Notes: generated by a model from the letters alone, not told the origin. Positions 45,833 through 54,753 are shown, numbered from the stretch's first letter. The stretch: DNA of 64,000 nt from Algoriphagus iocasae (GCF_014206875.1 NZ_JACIJO010000002.1:992001-1056000); one strand, 5' to 3'. Program-made: numbers and translations.

Positions 45833-47146
45833 ATGAAAAACACAAGAAGAGATTTTATCAAAACTTCGGCGCTGGCTACCGGTGGAGTGTTAGCAGCCAA
45901 TTCTTTCGTATTACCTGGAGCTTATGCAGCACCAGCGGAAACTCACTTGAAACTTGCTTTGATTGGCTGTGGGGGTCGAGGTACAGGAGCTGTTTTCCAG
46001 GCTATGGAAACAGGTCATCCAATCAAATTGGTGGCTATGGCAGATGCTTTTAGAGATAGATTGGATGGGAGTTTGAAACCTATCCTTGATAAATATGGTG
46101 CTGAAAAGGTAGACGTTCCAGAAGACAGAAAATTCGTAGGTTTTGATGCCTACAAACATGCAATTGCCGAGGCGGATGTAGTCATTTTAGCAACACCTCC
46201 GGGCTTCAGACCTGACCATTTTACTGAAGCTGTAAAGCAGGGTAAACAAATCTTTATGGAAAAGCCTGTAGCGACTGATGCAGTAGGTATCCGTAAAGTT
46301 TTGAAAGCAGCTGAAGAAGCAAAAGCAAAGAAATTAAACGTGGTGGTGGGTCTTCAGAGACATTATCAGGATAACTATAGAAAAACCATCGCAAAAATCC
46401 ATGCAGGAGAAATCGGTGATATCATCGGTGGACAAGTGTATTGGAATGACGGTGGAGTTTGGGTAAGACCTAGAAAACCAGAGCAAACTGAGATGGAATA
46501 TCAGATGAGAAACTGGTACTATTTCAATTGGCTGTGCGGAGATCATATCACTGAGCAGCACGTTCACAACATTGACGTGGCAAACTGGGTGAAAAAAGGA
46601 TATCCTGTTAAAGCTGAAGGAACTGGTGGTAGAATGGTAAGAACCGGCAAGGAATTCGGAGAAATTTTTGACCACCATACAGTTCAGTTTACTTATGAAG
46701 ATGGTACAGTGATTCACAGTGAATGCCGTCACTTCCCTGGTGCTGCAAATAGAGTAGATGAGACTTTCCAGGGAACCAAAGGAACTGCTTATTTGAGTGC
46801 TGGGAACCATGGAGTTTTGACTGATTACACTGGAAAGAAGTTATACGAGCATGATCGTGAAAATAACATTAACCCTTATCAACAGGAACATAATGAGCTT
46901 TGGGCAGCACTTGTAAATGGTGAGTATAAATTTGCTGATGCTGAAAATGGTGCGAGAAGTACCATGACGTCTATTTTGGGAAGATATGCTACATATTCCG
47001 GTAAGGTCATTACCATGGATGAAGCTATCAATTCAGACATCAATTTATTCCCAGATACTTTGGCTTGGGATGCTACTCCTAAACTGGTTCCTAATGCTGA
47101 TGGATTCTATCCTCATGCAGTTCCTGGTAAAACCAAAACTGTTTAA
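45833..47146 (+). CDS. Tat-exported Gfo/Idh/MocA-family oxidoreductase
   Basis: 437 residues. A twin-arginine signal (RRDFIK, residues 5-10, then a hydrophobic run to about 33) sends the folded, cofactor-loaded enzyme out of the cytoplasm. The NAD(P)-binding motif GCGGRG is at 45-50, the family's EKP at 143-145 (Lys144 catalytic) and GDHITEQHVHNID at 236-248 supplies the expected catalytic His residues. Exported members oxidise sugar hydroxyls, and in Bacteroidota some act in 3-keto-glycoside cleavage. It lies 19 nt after the FGE-like gene and 3 nt before the TIM-barrel gene. Confidence 0.92.
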   Translation: MKNTRRDFIKTSALATGGVLAANSFVLPGAYAAPAETHLKLALIGCGGRGTGAVFQAMETGHPIKLVAMADAFRDRLDGSLKPILDKYGAEKVDVPEDRKFVGFDAYKHAIAEADVVILATPPGFRPDHFTEAVKQGKQIFMEKPVATDAVGIRKVLKAAEEAKAKKLNVVVGLQRHYQDNYRKTIAKIHAGEIGDIIGGQVYWNDGGVWVRPRKPEQTEMEYQMRNWYYFNWLCGDHITEQHVHNIDVANWVKKGYPVKAEGTGGRMVRTGKEFGEIFDHHTVQFTYEDGTVIHSECRHFPGAANRVDETFQGTKGTAYLSAGNHGVLTDYTGKKLYEHDRENNINPYQQEHNELWAALVNGEYKFADAENGARSTMTSILGRYATYSGKVITMDEAINSDINLFPDTLAWDATPKLVPNADGFYPHAVPGKTKTV

Positions 47147-47149
47147 ACC

Positions 47150-48067
47150 ATGGAAAGAAGAAAGTTTTTAAGAAATCTAGGAATTAGCGGATCAGCTCTC
47201 ACCTTAGCGACGGGAGCTGTGATGCCTTCTTTTGCAAGGAATGAAGAATTTGCGGAGCCTACCTTCAAAATGGATTTTGCACCGCATTTCGGAATGTTCA
47301 GAAATTCGGCTCCTGATGGAATAGTGGATCAGCTAAATTTTATGGCAGATCAGGGTTTTCGTTCTTTGGAGGATAATGGAATGCTAGGAAGATCTGTGGA
47401 AGAACAGACTCTTATTGCAAAAACCATGGAATCTCTAGGGATGAGAATGGGAGTTTTTGTAGTAGATGGTGGAGATAACTGGAAAGTTTCTCTGACATCT
47501 GGAAAGCAAGAATTTATGGATCATTTTCTTGATACCTGCAGAAAGTCTGTGGAAGTTGCCAAGAGGGTAAATGCTACTTGGATGACTGTAGTGCCAGGGT
47601 ATTTTGAAAGAAACTTACCAATAGGCGTTCAGACGGGAAATGTGATCGAAGCTTATAAAAGAGCAGCGGAGATTTTTGAACCGCATGGATTGGTGATGGT
47701 GATGGAGCCTTTGAGTGATAACCCAGATTTGTTCTTAAGACATGCTGATCAATCTTATATGATTTGTAAGGCTGTGGATAGTCCTGCTTGTAAGATTCTT
47801 TATGACATCTATCACATGCAGCGAAATGAAGGGAATTTGATTGCCACCATGCAGAAAACCTGGGATGAGATCGCTTATATCCAAATTGGGGACAATCCTG
47901 GTAGAAAAGAACCAGGTACCGGTGAGATCAATTACCAAAATGTTTTCAAATTCATCCACGAAAAAGGGTTTAAAGGAATCTGTGGAATGGAACATGGAAA
48001 TGCTAATCCTGGCGTAGAAGGTGAAAAAGCTTTAATAGAAGCATATAGAAAAGTAGATATCTCTTAA
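47150..48067 (+). CDS. Tat-exported TIM-barrel protein, hydroxypyruvate-isomerase-like
   Basis: 305 residues. A Tat signal (RRKFLR, 3-8, then a hydrophobic stretch ending PSFA) is followed by an xylose-isomerase-like AP-endonuclease-2 barrel. The metal site of Hyi-type enzymes is recognisable: Glu186 (VMEPL), Asp219 (YDIYHMQ), Gln245 (IQIGDNPG) and Glu281 (GMEHG). The Hyi hallmark EPGTGEINY is at 254-262. Being exported, it is not a cytoplasmic hydroxypyruvate isomerase; acting with the preceding dehydrogenase on an oxidised sugar is likely. It starts 3 nt after that gene and 8 nt before the YCF48 lipoprotein gene. Confidence 0.9.
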   Translation: MERRKFLRNLGISGSALTLATGAVMPSFARNEEFAEPTFKMDFAPHFGMFRNSAPDGIVDQLNFMADQGFRSLEDNGMLGRSVEEQTLIAKTMESLGMRMGVFVVDGGDNWKVSLTSGKQEFMDHFLDTCRKSVEVAKRVNATWMTVVPGYFERNLPIGVQTGNVIEAYKRAAEIFEPHGLVMVMEPLSDNPDLFLRHADQSYMICKAVDSPACKILYDIYHMQRNEGNLIATMQKTWDEIAYIQIGDNPGRKEPGTGEINYQNVFKFIHEKGFKGICGMEHGNANPGVEGEKALIEAYRKVDIS

Positions 48068-48075
48068 TTTCGCCT

Positions 48076-49107
48076 ATGCGAAAAGTAGTATGTGTTCTGG
48101 CTTTAGGAATTTTCTTTTCTTGTCAGACAAATGAAATAAAAGTCCCAGAAAACCCCTTGGGTTGGGAGATTTTTGAAACACCAGTGAAAGCCTCCTTAAG
48201 GGGGCTTTCTCCGGTTACAAGTGAAATAGCCTGGGCCTCTGGAAGTGGAGGGACTTGGTTACGGACAATTGATGGAGGAAAAACATGGGACCACGGTGTC
48301 ATCGCAGGTTTGGATACTGTCGATTTCAGATCTATCCATGCATTTGATGCGATGAATGCGGTGGCTGTTTCAGCTGGGCAACCTGCTGTGATTTTTAAAA
48401 CAGAAGATGGTGGCCAAACTTGGGATCTAAAACACAAGGAAGTTGAAGAAGCCTTTTTGGATGGGATTTCATTTGCAGATCCTAATCGTGGTTATGTCGT
48501 TGGTGATCCGATCGATGGGAAATGGATGATTTTGCAAACTGCAAACCAAGGAGAATCCTGGTACCCGGTTTTAAATTTGCCGGAGGCTAAAGAAGGAGAA
48601 GCAGGTTTTGCTGCAAGTGCAACATCGCTTATTTCCGAAGGGTCCAACATTTGGTTAGGAAGTGGTGGCACGGAAGCAAATTTGCATTATTCACCCGATT
48701 TTGGAGAAAGCTGGAAAAAGTGGAAGTCTCCGATTATGCAAGGAGAACCTTCAAAGGGAGTTTTTTCTGTGACAAAATTAGGTGGAGAGGAAGTTTATTT
48801 AGTGGGAGGAGATTACATTAAAATGGATGACACCATTTCTGTGGCAGCTTCATTTTCCACACTACATGAAAAATGGATTGCTCCGGTGTCCTCACCAAAA
48901 GGCTACCGTTCTGGAGTGGTTTATTTCCCAAGATTTCATTGGTTAGTAGCCGTGGGACCGACTGGTTCTGACTTCTCAAATGACGGTGGTCAGGTTTGGG
49001 AGAATTTTTCCAATGAAGGTTTTCATGCAGTGAAATTGGGACATGCAGAGGCTGCTATTTGGGCTTCAGGTTCCAATGGAAGAATCGCAAGGTTGAAAGT
49101 TGAATAA
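48076..49107 (+). CDS. YCF48/BNR-repeat lipoprotein
   Basis: 343 residues. Lipoprotein signal ending FFSCQ (Cys about 16). Six or so WxTxDGGxxW repeats (TIDGGKTWDHG, TEDGGQTWDLK, ANQGESWYPV, SPDFGESWKKW, SNDGGQVWENF) build one beta-propeller, as in the sialidase-like or YCF48 fold. No sialidase catalytic set is evident. It is the last gene of the susC-associated run and probably binds the same substrate outside the cell; the larger YCF48 protein at 32322-35132 is an unrelated T9SS cargo. Confidence 0.85.
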   Translation: MRKVVCVLALGIFFSCQTNEIKVPENPLGWEIFETPVKASLRGLSPVTSEIAWASGSGGTWLRTIDGGKTWDHGVIAGLDTVDFRSIHAFDAMNAVAVSAGQPAVIFKTEDGGQTWDLKHKEVEEAFLDGISFADPNRGYVVGDPIDGKWMILQTANQGESWYPVLNLPEAKEGEAGFAASATSLISEGSNIWLGSGGTEANLHYSPDFGESWKKWKSPIMQGEPSKGVFSVTKLGGEEVYLVGGDYIKMDDTISVAASFSTLHEKWIAPVSSPKGYRSGVVYFPRFHWLVAVGPTGSDFSNDGGQVWENFSNEGFHAVKLGHAEAAIWASGSNGRIARLKVE

Positions 49108-49246
49108 ATCTTTTGGATTTTTAGAAGCTTCCAGATTATAAAATTTTGATAGTTTTCAAAATTTCGAAGTTAGGATTAGCACTTCTGTATTATCTTTAAG
49201 GAAAACTTATTTGAAATTTTTCCTAAATACCCTTTAATTTTAATCC

Positions 49247-49981
49247 ATGTTTGAAATAATTCCATCTATTTGGTTAATCAATGGCAAATGCGTTAGGCTC
49301 AAGAGAGGTGATTTTGCTACGGAAGAAGCAATTTCCAATAATCCCCTTGAGATAGCCCAGGCATTTGAATCTATTGGGATTAAGCGACTGCATTTGGTGG
49401 ATTTGGATGGAGCCAGAAGAGGTGAGCCAAAGAATTATCATATTCTTGAAGCAATCGCGGGGTATACAAATTTAAGTGTTGATTTTACAGGTGGTATTTC
49501 GACTGACGGCGATGTGATCAAATGTTTTGAATTTGGAGCTAAAACTGTAACCATAGCCTCTGCAGCAGCAAACCACCCTGAGCGTTTCAGTCAGTTTATT
49601 CTTTCTTATGGGAGAGAAAAAATCAACCTAGCGGCTGATACCAATCCGGAAGATCATAAAATCAAAATTAAAGGCTGGTTAAAGAAGACCGAAATAGACC
49701 TTTTCGATCATATCGAGTTTTTCTATGATAGAGGTTTGAAATATCTAAAATGTTCAGATGTCACTAGGGACGGGGTGATGCAAGGACCAAATTTTGATCT
49801 ATATGCAGAACTCGTTGAGAAATTTCCAAATCTTCATATCGCAGCAAGTGGTGGAGTCAGAAATATCGATGATTTCAAAAAATTAAGAGATCTCGGACTT
49901 GGTGCAGCTGTTTTTGGAAGAGCTTTTTATGAAGGGATGTTAGAGCTTAAGGATCTAGAAGAATTCATCTCAAAAGGATAA
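49247..49981 (+). CDS. HisA-like TIM-barrel isomerase with altered active site
   Basis: 244 residues resembling HisA (ProFAR isomerase of histidine synthesis). Conserved parts are HLVDLDGARRG near residue 47, FTGGIS near 78, the barrel Asp in LAADTN near 126, SDVTRDG near 170 and AASGGV near 203, so phosphate binding sites are kept. The first catalytic Asp, normally in the opening IPAID motif, is replaced: the sequence reads IIPSIWLING with Trp at residue 9. No other his gene is in the window. It may be a HisA paralogue with a changed reaction, or an enzyme with altered activity; HisA proper may be elsewhere in the genome. Its own terminator follows. Confidence 0.8.
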   Translation: MFEIIPSIWLINGKCVRLKRGDFATEEAISNNPLEIAQAFESIGIKRLHLVDLDGARRGEPKNYHILEAIAGYTNLSVDFTGGISTDGDVIKCFEFGAKTVTIASAAANHPERFSQFILSYGREKINLAADTNPEDHKIKIKGWLKKTEIDLFDHIEFFYDRGLKYLKCSDVTRDGVMQGPNFDLYAELVEKFPNLHIAASGGVRNIDDFKKLRDLGLGAAVFGRAFYEGMLELKDLEEFISKG

Positions 49982-50010
49982 AAAAAAAGAGGTTTTTAAA
50001 CCTCTTTTTT
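49982..50010. terminator. Bidirectional terminator after the HisA-like gene
   Basis: Stem AAAAGAGGTTT / AAACCTCTTTT with A and T runs on either side; it also suits the convergent gene ending at 50028. Confidence 0.85.
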
Positions 50011-50027
50011 ACTTTATAAACTTTTTC

Positions 50028-50384
50028 TTAGTCAGCTTTAAATTTATCTACTATGTAGAGGAAGATGTTAAAGGAAAGCGTTGATGGGGCTGCTTCTTCT
50101 TTTTTAGCATCTTTATCAATTCCTCCTGCTGGAAGATCTCTTTTTACCGCAACTTTATTACTAGTAGATGGTGCAGGCAATACCTTTGTATTCAAAACTT
50201 TAGGAGAACCAGAGTCTAAATTTTGGTTTAATTCATCAGAAATTGGCTTATCCAAAGGTTTTACATTCTCTAAATCCACTTTCTCCTGCTCGGATTGAGC
50301 CAAAGATTCACCTGCAAAAAGGCACATCCCAAGTAGGGCAAGTACCGAAAAGCCGATTTTCTTAAAAGGAAATGTGGATTTCAT
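50028..50384 (-). CDS. Small secreted protein, unknown
   Basis: 118 residues from the ATG at 50384 (two codons earlier also possible). A signal peptide (about 1-30, ending SLAQ) is followed by a low-complexity, Lys/Asp/Pro/Ser-rich mature part and a short hydrophobic C-terminal segment (STLSFNIFLYIVDKF). I do not recognise a family. It has a shared terminator at its end and diverges from csaA. Confidence 0.65.
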   Translation of the reverse strand: MKSTFPFKKIGFSVLALLGMCLFAGESLAQSEQEKVDLENVKPLDKPISDELNQNLDSGSPKVLNTKVLPAPSTSNKVAVKRDLPAGGIDKDAKKEEAAPSTLSFNIFLYIVDKFKAD

Positions 50385-50464
50385 ATACATTCGTAAAATA
50401 GTATTCTATTACAGTTAACTTCAGAAATTGCAAAAGGTTCCTAAAATTATAAAAAAATTCGTCT

Positions 50465-50803
50465 ATGCAAACGATTGACTACGAAGATTTTTACAAAATT
50501 GAATTAAGAATTGGTACGATAATACGTTCAGAAATTTTTGAGAAAGCTCGAAAACCCGCCTATAAAATTTGGATAGACTTGGGAGATGAAATTGGCGTCA
50601 AAAAATCCTCTGCTCAAATCACAGATTATTATACCCCGGAGACTTTGATTGGAAGGCAAGTGATCTGTGTTTGTAATTTTAAACCAAGGCAAATTGCAGA
50701 TTTTATGTCTGAGGTTTTAGTGACTGGATTTACCCACAGCGAAGGAGGAATTATTCTCGCAGGTGTAGAAACCCCAGTTCCTAATGGTTCTAAGCTTCAT
50801 TAA
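50465..50803 (+). CDS. csaA: CsaA-like tRNA-binding-domain protein
   Basis: 112 residues, one EMAP/tRNA-binding OB-fold as in the C-terminus of MetRS. The CsaA pattern is visible: FYKIELRIGTI, a central YKIWIDLG, KKSSAQI, QVICVCNFKPRQI and a final GGIILAG. In Bacillus, CsaA is described as a chaperone with a possible role in protein export; here the role is inferred. Its last 4 nt overlap the stop of the convergent Rieske gene at a TTAA. Confidence 0.9.
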   Translation: MQTIDYEDFYKIELRIGTIIRSEIFEKARKPAYKIWIDLGDEIGVKKSSAQITDYYTPETLIGRQVICVCNFKPRQIADFMSEVLVTGFTHSEGGIILAGVETPVPNGSKLH

Positions 50804-51126
50804 GGCAATGTGATGACCAACCCATTTTCCGTAAGGCTTGTGGGATAAGTTTCTAAATCTGCACAAGAACCTGCAGAGACTCTACCTGATTTTAATTCAA
50901 AACGGTATTGGTGGAGAGGACAAATGATCTCATTTATAGAATTAATTGAGCCCTCTAATAAAGAAGCTCCTCTATGTGGGCAAAATGACTGAAATGCAAA
51001 GAATTCATCTTCTATTCTCACTAGAGCGATCTTTTTATCCCCAACCAAGACTCGTTTAATTGATCGCTCATTGATCATGTATATGATTTGTTCCTTGCTA
51101 GTTCCCAGCGTAAATTTTCTCATCAA
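50800..51126 (-). CDS. Rieske [2Fe-2S] ferredoxin-like protein
   Basis: 108 residues, no signal peptide. The cluster ligands are CPHRG and CPLHQY (C-x-H and C-x-x-H) separated by about 16 residues. Such small Rieske proteins resemble NirD or ring-hydroxylating dioxygenase ferredoxins and pass electrons to an oxygenase or reductase; no partner is next to it. It is convergent with csaA, with the stops overlapping by 4 nt. Either of two adjacent ATG codons (51126 or 51123) may be the start. Confidence 0.9.
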   Translation of the reverse strand: MMRKFTLGTSKEQIIYMINERSIKRVLVGDKKIALVRIEDEFFAFQSFCPHRGASLLEGSINSINEIICPLHQYRFELKSGRVSAGSCADLETYPTSLTENGLVITLP

Positions 51127-51337
51127 TTCGAAATATTAAAATTCATTTCTTTTTTGAACCAGATGCAAAATGCATCAAATTGGAATCAAGCATGGTAGTT
51201 TTTCAATAAATTCTAATCAGAAAGCTATTAGCGAGATTAATTTTTTCCTTTCTAAAGGGAATAAGAGTCAAAATGATTGGTTTTCTGCTAATTCTTAATG
51301 AATTTCAGTAGAAAATAGTTTTTAAACCCTCTATATC

Positions 51338-52096
51338 ATGAAAAGATTTGCTTTACTGCCCTTATTTTTAATTTTTGGTTGGGTTAATGCCCAAGACTTA
51401 GATGGGGCATGGAAACTAACCCATCAAGATGGAAGAGAGATCACTGATGAAGAATATGTGAAAATCTATCAGGATAATTATTTCGCTTTTGGAGCAAAAA
51501 AAAAAGCCGACAACCATTTTATAAGTGCTGGTGGCGGGCCTTACGAATTCCGGGATGGAAATTATTATGAAACCCTCGACTTTTTTACCCTCGACCCTTT
51601 TCAAGTAGGAACAACCAATAAGTATAAATTGGATCTCACTAATGGCAAAATGGTTATCTCCTCTGAGATAAACGGTCGAATGTTAGTGGAGATTTGGGAG
51701 AAGCTTCCTGAGAAAGTGGATGACTTGACAGGGAATTGGGTAATTACAGGTAGGAAAAGAGATGGGGAAATCTCGAGATCTACACCAGGTGCCAGAAGAA
51801 CGATTAAAATATTGGGTGGAGGCCGTTTTCAGTGGGTTGCCTTTAATTCTGAAACAAAAGAGTTTTCGGGTTCAGGTGGAGGAATTTATACCGCCGAAAA
51901 TGGAAAATATGTCGAAAACATCACCTTCTTTTCCCGAGATGATAGTAGAGTTGGTGCCAGTTTAGGTTTTGACTTTGAAGTGATAGATGGAGAATGGCAT
52001 CATTCTGGTAAAAGCTCGACTGGAAATCCTATTTACGAAATTTGGACTCCATATGCCATTGGGTATAAACCTCCTCAAATGATGACGCAGAAATAA
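51338..52096 (+). CDS. Secreted protein with two tandem lipocalin-like repeats, unknown
   Basis: 252 residues. Signal peptide (about 1-18, ending VNAQ). The mature part is a duplication of a domain of about 110 residues: DLDGAWKLTHQDGREI...SAGGGPYEFRDGNYYETLDFF...EIWEKLP and DLTGNWVITGRKRDGEI...SGSGGGIYTAENGKYVENITFF...EIWTPY. Each half ends in an EIW motif and looks like an all-beta barrel. Function unknown. It has its own terminator. Confidence 0.75.
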   Translation: MKRFALLPLFLIFGWVNAQDLDGAWKLTHQDGREITDEEYVKIYQDNYFAFGAKKKADNHFISAGGGPYEFRDGNYYETLDFFTLDPFQVGTTNKYKLDLTNGKMVISSEINGRMLVEIWEKLPEKVDDLTGNWVITGRKRDGEISRSTPGARRTIKILGGGRFQWVAFNSETKEFSGSGGGIYTAENGKYVENITFFSRDDSRVGASLGFDFEVIDGEWHHSGKSSTGNPIYEIWTPYAIGYKPPQMMTQK

Positions 52097-52125
52097 AAAA
52101 AGGAGCCAATTGGCTCCTTTTTTTT
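52095..52125. terminator. Bidirectional terminator, csaA side to cysteine desulfurase
   Basis: Perfect palindrome around AGGAGCCAATTGGCTCCT with A and T runs; its T-run overlaps the minus-strand stop at 52124-52126. Confidence 0.9.
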
Positions 52126-53266
52126 ATGCTTCAACCAAATAAAGGTCTTTGAGCTTTGAAATCGTGTAATCGATTTCCTCAATTGTGTTATACCTGCTAA
52201 ATGAGAATCGTACCGCATCTCTTTCAGGATTGTGATTCAAGGCACGAAGTACATGGGATCCAACAGTTGCGCCAGAGCTGCATGCAGATCCACCGGAAGC
52301 TGATATTCCTTCCAGATCTAGATTGAATAACAGCATACCTCTATTTGCTTCTGAAGGAGGAAGACTCACGTTTAAGACTGTGTAAAGACTTTTCTCAATA
52401 TCTCCTGATAACCCATTGAAAGTAACTCCTGGAATAGCTTCCTGAATACCTTTGATGAAATGATTCTTTAATGAGATTACGTGTGCTTGATGACTTTCCA
52501 TTTCAGAATAGGCTAACTCAAGCGCTTTAGTAATCCCTATAATTCCAATAACATTTTCTGTTCCCCCACGCATGTTTCGTTCTTGAGCTCCTCCATAAAT
52601 AAATGGATGGATTTTTTTATCCTTGTTAACATACAGGAATCCTGAGCCTTTTGGTCCATGAAATTTATGTCCTCCAGCTACTAGCGAGTTAACTGGTAGT
52701 TCTTTAAGGTTATGAACATAATGCCCCATAGTCTGAACCGTGTCAGAATGGAAAAATGCTCCATATTCCTTGCAAAGATTTCCGATTTTATTCAAATCGT
52801 TTAAGTTTCCTATTTCATTATTCGCATGCATTAAAGAAACCAATGAATTCAGGTTGGATCGAAGAAGCTCTTCCAGTTGATTAAGGTCGATTTCGCCTTT
52901 TTCATTCACATCAAGGATGCTCAGTTTGATCAACCCTTTTTTTGCACAGACTTCTAACGTATGAAGTACCGCGTGATGCTCAAGAGGAGAAGTGATCGCA
53001 TGAGTTATTCCATGGCTTTCGATTCCGCAAACGATGGCTGTATTGTCCGCTTCTGTACCTCCTGAGGTAAAGAATATTTCAGATGGACTGGTATTTAGTA
53101 ATTCTGCTACTTTCTTTCTTGATTTCTCGATCGCAGTTCGCACTTCTCTACCTTGCCTGTGAACGGAAGATGGGTTTCCGTAATGAGACTTCATGAATGG
53201 AAGCATTGCCTCTATCACTCGTTCATCCATTGCCGTGGTAGCAGCATTATCTAAGTAAACATTCAT
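52124..53266 (-). CDS. Cysteine desulfurase (NifS/IscS family)
   Basis: 380 residues. PLP enzyme that takes sulfur from cysteine for Fe-S clusters and tRNA thiolation. It begins YLDNAATTAMD; the PLP-lysine is in GGHKFHGPKG (about 205) and the persulfide cysteine in SGGSACSSG (about 325). The short form of the group I/II boundary cannot be fixed without alignment, but the SACSSG motif fits IscS/NifS. It lies 35 nt downstream of glmM and is probably cotranscribed; no iscU or iscA is adjacent. Confidence 0.93.
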   Translation of the reverse strand: MNVYLDNAATTAMDERVIEAMLPFMKSHYGNPSSVHRQGREVRTAIEKSRKKVAELLNTSPSEIFFTSGGTEADNTAIVCGIESHGITHAITSPLEHHAVLHTLEVCAKKGLIKLSILDVNEKGEIDLNQLEELLRSNLNSLVSLMHANNEIGNLNDLNKIGNLCKEYGAFFHSDTVQTMGHYVHNLKELPVNSLVAGGHKFHGPKGSGFLYVNKDKKIHPFIYGGAQERNMRGGTENVIGIIGITKALELAYSEMESHQAHVISLKNHFIKGIQEAIPGVTFNGLSGDIEKSLYTVLNVSLPPSEANRGMLLFNLDLEGISASGGSACSSGATVGSHVLRALNHNPERDAVRFSFSRYNTIEEIDYTISKLKDLYLVEA

Positions 53267-53301
53267 CTTTACTATACTTGGGTTTTATATTTCGCAGTGA
53301 A

Positions 53302-54696
53302 TCAGATAAGAGATTTGCTTACAATCTCCTTGATATCCTGCATGATCTTTTTTGCTAAATGCTCAGCAGTAGCCTCTGATTCAGATTCTGAATAAATTCG
53401 GATAATCGGCTCAGTATTAGACTTTCGCAAATGTACCCATTCTTTGTCAAATTCTATTTTGACCCCATCAATATCGTTGATAGGTTGCTTTTTGTACTTC
53501 TCTTTAATTTCCAAAAGGATATTGTCCACATCAATTTCAGGAGTGAGTTCTATCTTGTTTTTGGAGATATAATAATTAGGGTAAGTTGCTCTCAGCCTCG
53601 AAATCGTCTTTCCAAAATTTGCCAGATGAGTCAAGAATAATCCGATTCCCACTAAAGCGTCTCGACCATAATGGGAAGTTGGATAGATGATGCCACCATT
53701 TCCTTCACCACCGATGATGGCATCTGAGGCTTTCATTTGGTTCACCACATTTACTTCACCCACAGCAGCGGCAGTGTAGACACCACCGTGCTTCTCAGTT
53801 ACATCGCGAAGAGCTCTTGTGGAGCTTAAGTTGGAAACAGTATTTCCTTTCGTTTTGGAAAGAATATAGTCAGCTACAGCGACTAAAGTATATTCTTCGC
53901 CAAAGGGAGCTCCATCTTCATTGATAAAAGCAAGTCTATCCACATCAGGATCCACAACGATTCCTAAATCAAAACTTCCTTTTTCTAGTTTCTGGGAAAT
54001 ATCTCTGAGATTCTCTGGTAATGGCTCCGGATTATGAGGGAAGTGACCATCTGGTGTACAGAACATCTCTTCGATCTCGGTGACACCAAGTGCTCTTAAA
54101 AGTTTTGGAACAGCAATTCCTCCTGTTGAGTTGACTGCATCTACTACTATTTTAAAGTTTCTAGCTGCAATCGCTTCTTTATCAACTAATTCTAAATCCA
54201 GTACATGCTGAATATGTCTGTCGATATAATCGTCTAGGAGGGTGTATTCTCCAAGTTTTTTAACTTCAGCGAAAGAGAAATCCTCTTTATCAGCTTTTTC
54301 TAAAATATCTTTTCCTTCAGAATCGGAAATAAACTCTCCTTTGGAATTCAAAAGTTTTAGTGCGTTCCATTGGATTGGATTGTGGCTGGCAGTTAGGATA
54401 ATTCCACCACCGGCTTTTTCCAAAGGAACTGCAAATTCTACTGTAGGAGTGGTGCTTAGCCCAAGGTCGATTACATGGATTCCCATTCCTTGAAGTGTGG
54501 CAGAAACCAACTTAGAAACCATTTCTCCAGAGATTCTAGCATCTCTTCCAATGACGATTTTAGGGTTTCCAGTATTTTCCAGGACCCAAGCTCCATAAGC
54601 TGAAGTGAATTTTACAACATCGACAGGAGTTAGTCCTTCGCCGGCTTTACCTCCTATAGTACCTCTGATTCCGGAGATAGATTTGATTAGCGACAC
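53302..54696 (-). CDS. glmM: Phosphoglucosamine mutase
   Basis: 464 residues, alpha-D-phosphohexomutase family; converts glucosamine 6-phosphate to glucosamine 1-phosphate for UDP-GlcNAc. The catalytic phosphoserine is in ILTASHNPIQWN (about 105) and the metal loop is VDPDVDR (about 253); the C-terminal sugar-binding RKSNTEPIIRIY motif is present. The start is GTG at 54696. GlmS, which makes its substrate, is encoded 23 kb away. The length and GlmM-type ASHNP context favour glmM, but phosphomannomutase is not excluded. Confidence 0.88.
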   Translation of the reverse strand: MSLIKSISGIRGTIGGKAGEGLTPVDVVKFTSAYGAWVLENTGNPKIVIGRDARISGEMVSKLVSATLQGMGIHVIDLGLSTTPTVEFAVPLEKAGGGIILTASHNPIQWNALKLLNSKGEFISDSEGKDILEKADKEDFSFAEVKKLGEYTLLDDYIDRHIQHVLDLELVDKEAIAARNFKIVVDAVNSTGGIAVPKLLRALGVTEIEEMFCTPDGHFPHNPEPLPENLRDISQKLEKGSFDLGIVVDPDVDRLAFINEDGAPFGEEYTLVAVADYILSKTKGNTVSNLSSTRALRDVTEKHGGVYTAAAVGEVNVVNQMKASDAIIGGEGNGGIIYPTSHYGRDALVGIGLFLTHLANFGKTISRLRATYPNYYISKNKIELTPEIDVDNILLEIKEKYKKQPINDIDGVKIEFDKEWVHLRKSNTEPIIRIYSESESEATAEHLAKKIMQDIKEIVSKSLI

Positions 54697-54753
54697 GTAT
54701 GGTGATTTTATATGTTAAAATGAAAAAGTCGAAGACTCGACGAAGATTGAATT

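Noticed and set aside
49190-49197. TATCTTTA as a -7 element for the HisA-like gene
   Set aside because: It lacks the terminal G, and no second feature supports it, so it is noted but not listed as a promoter.
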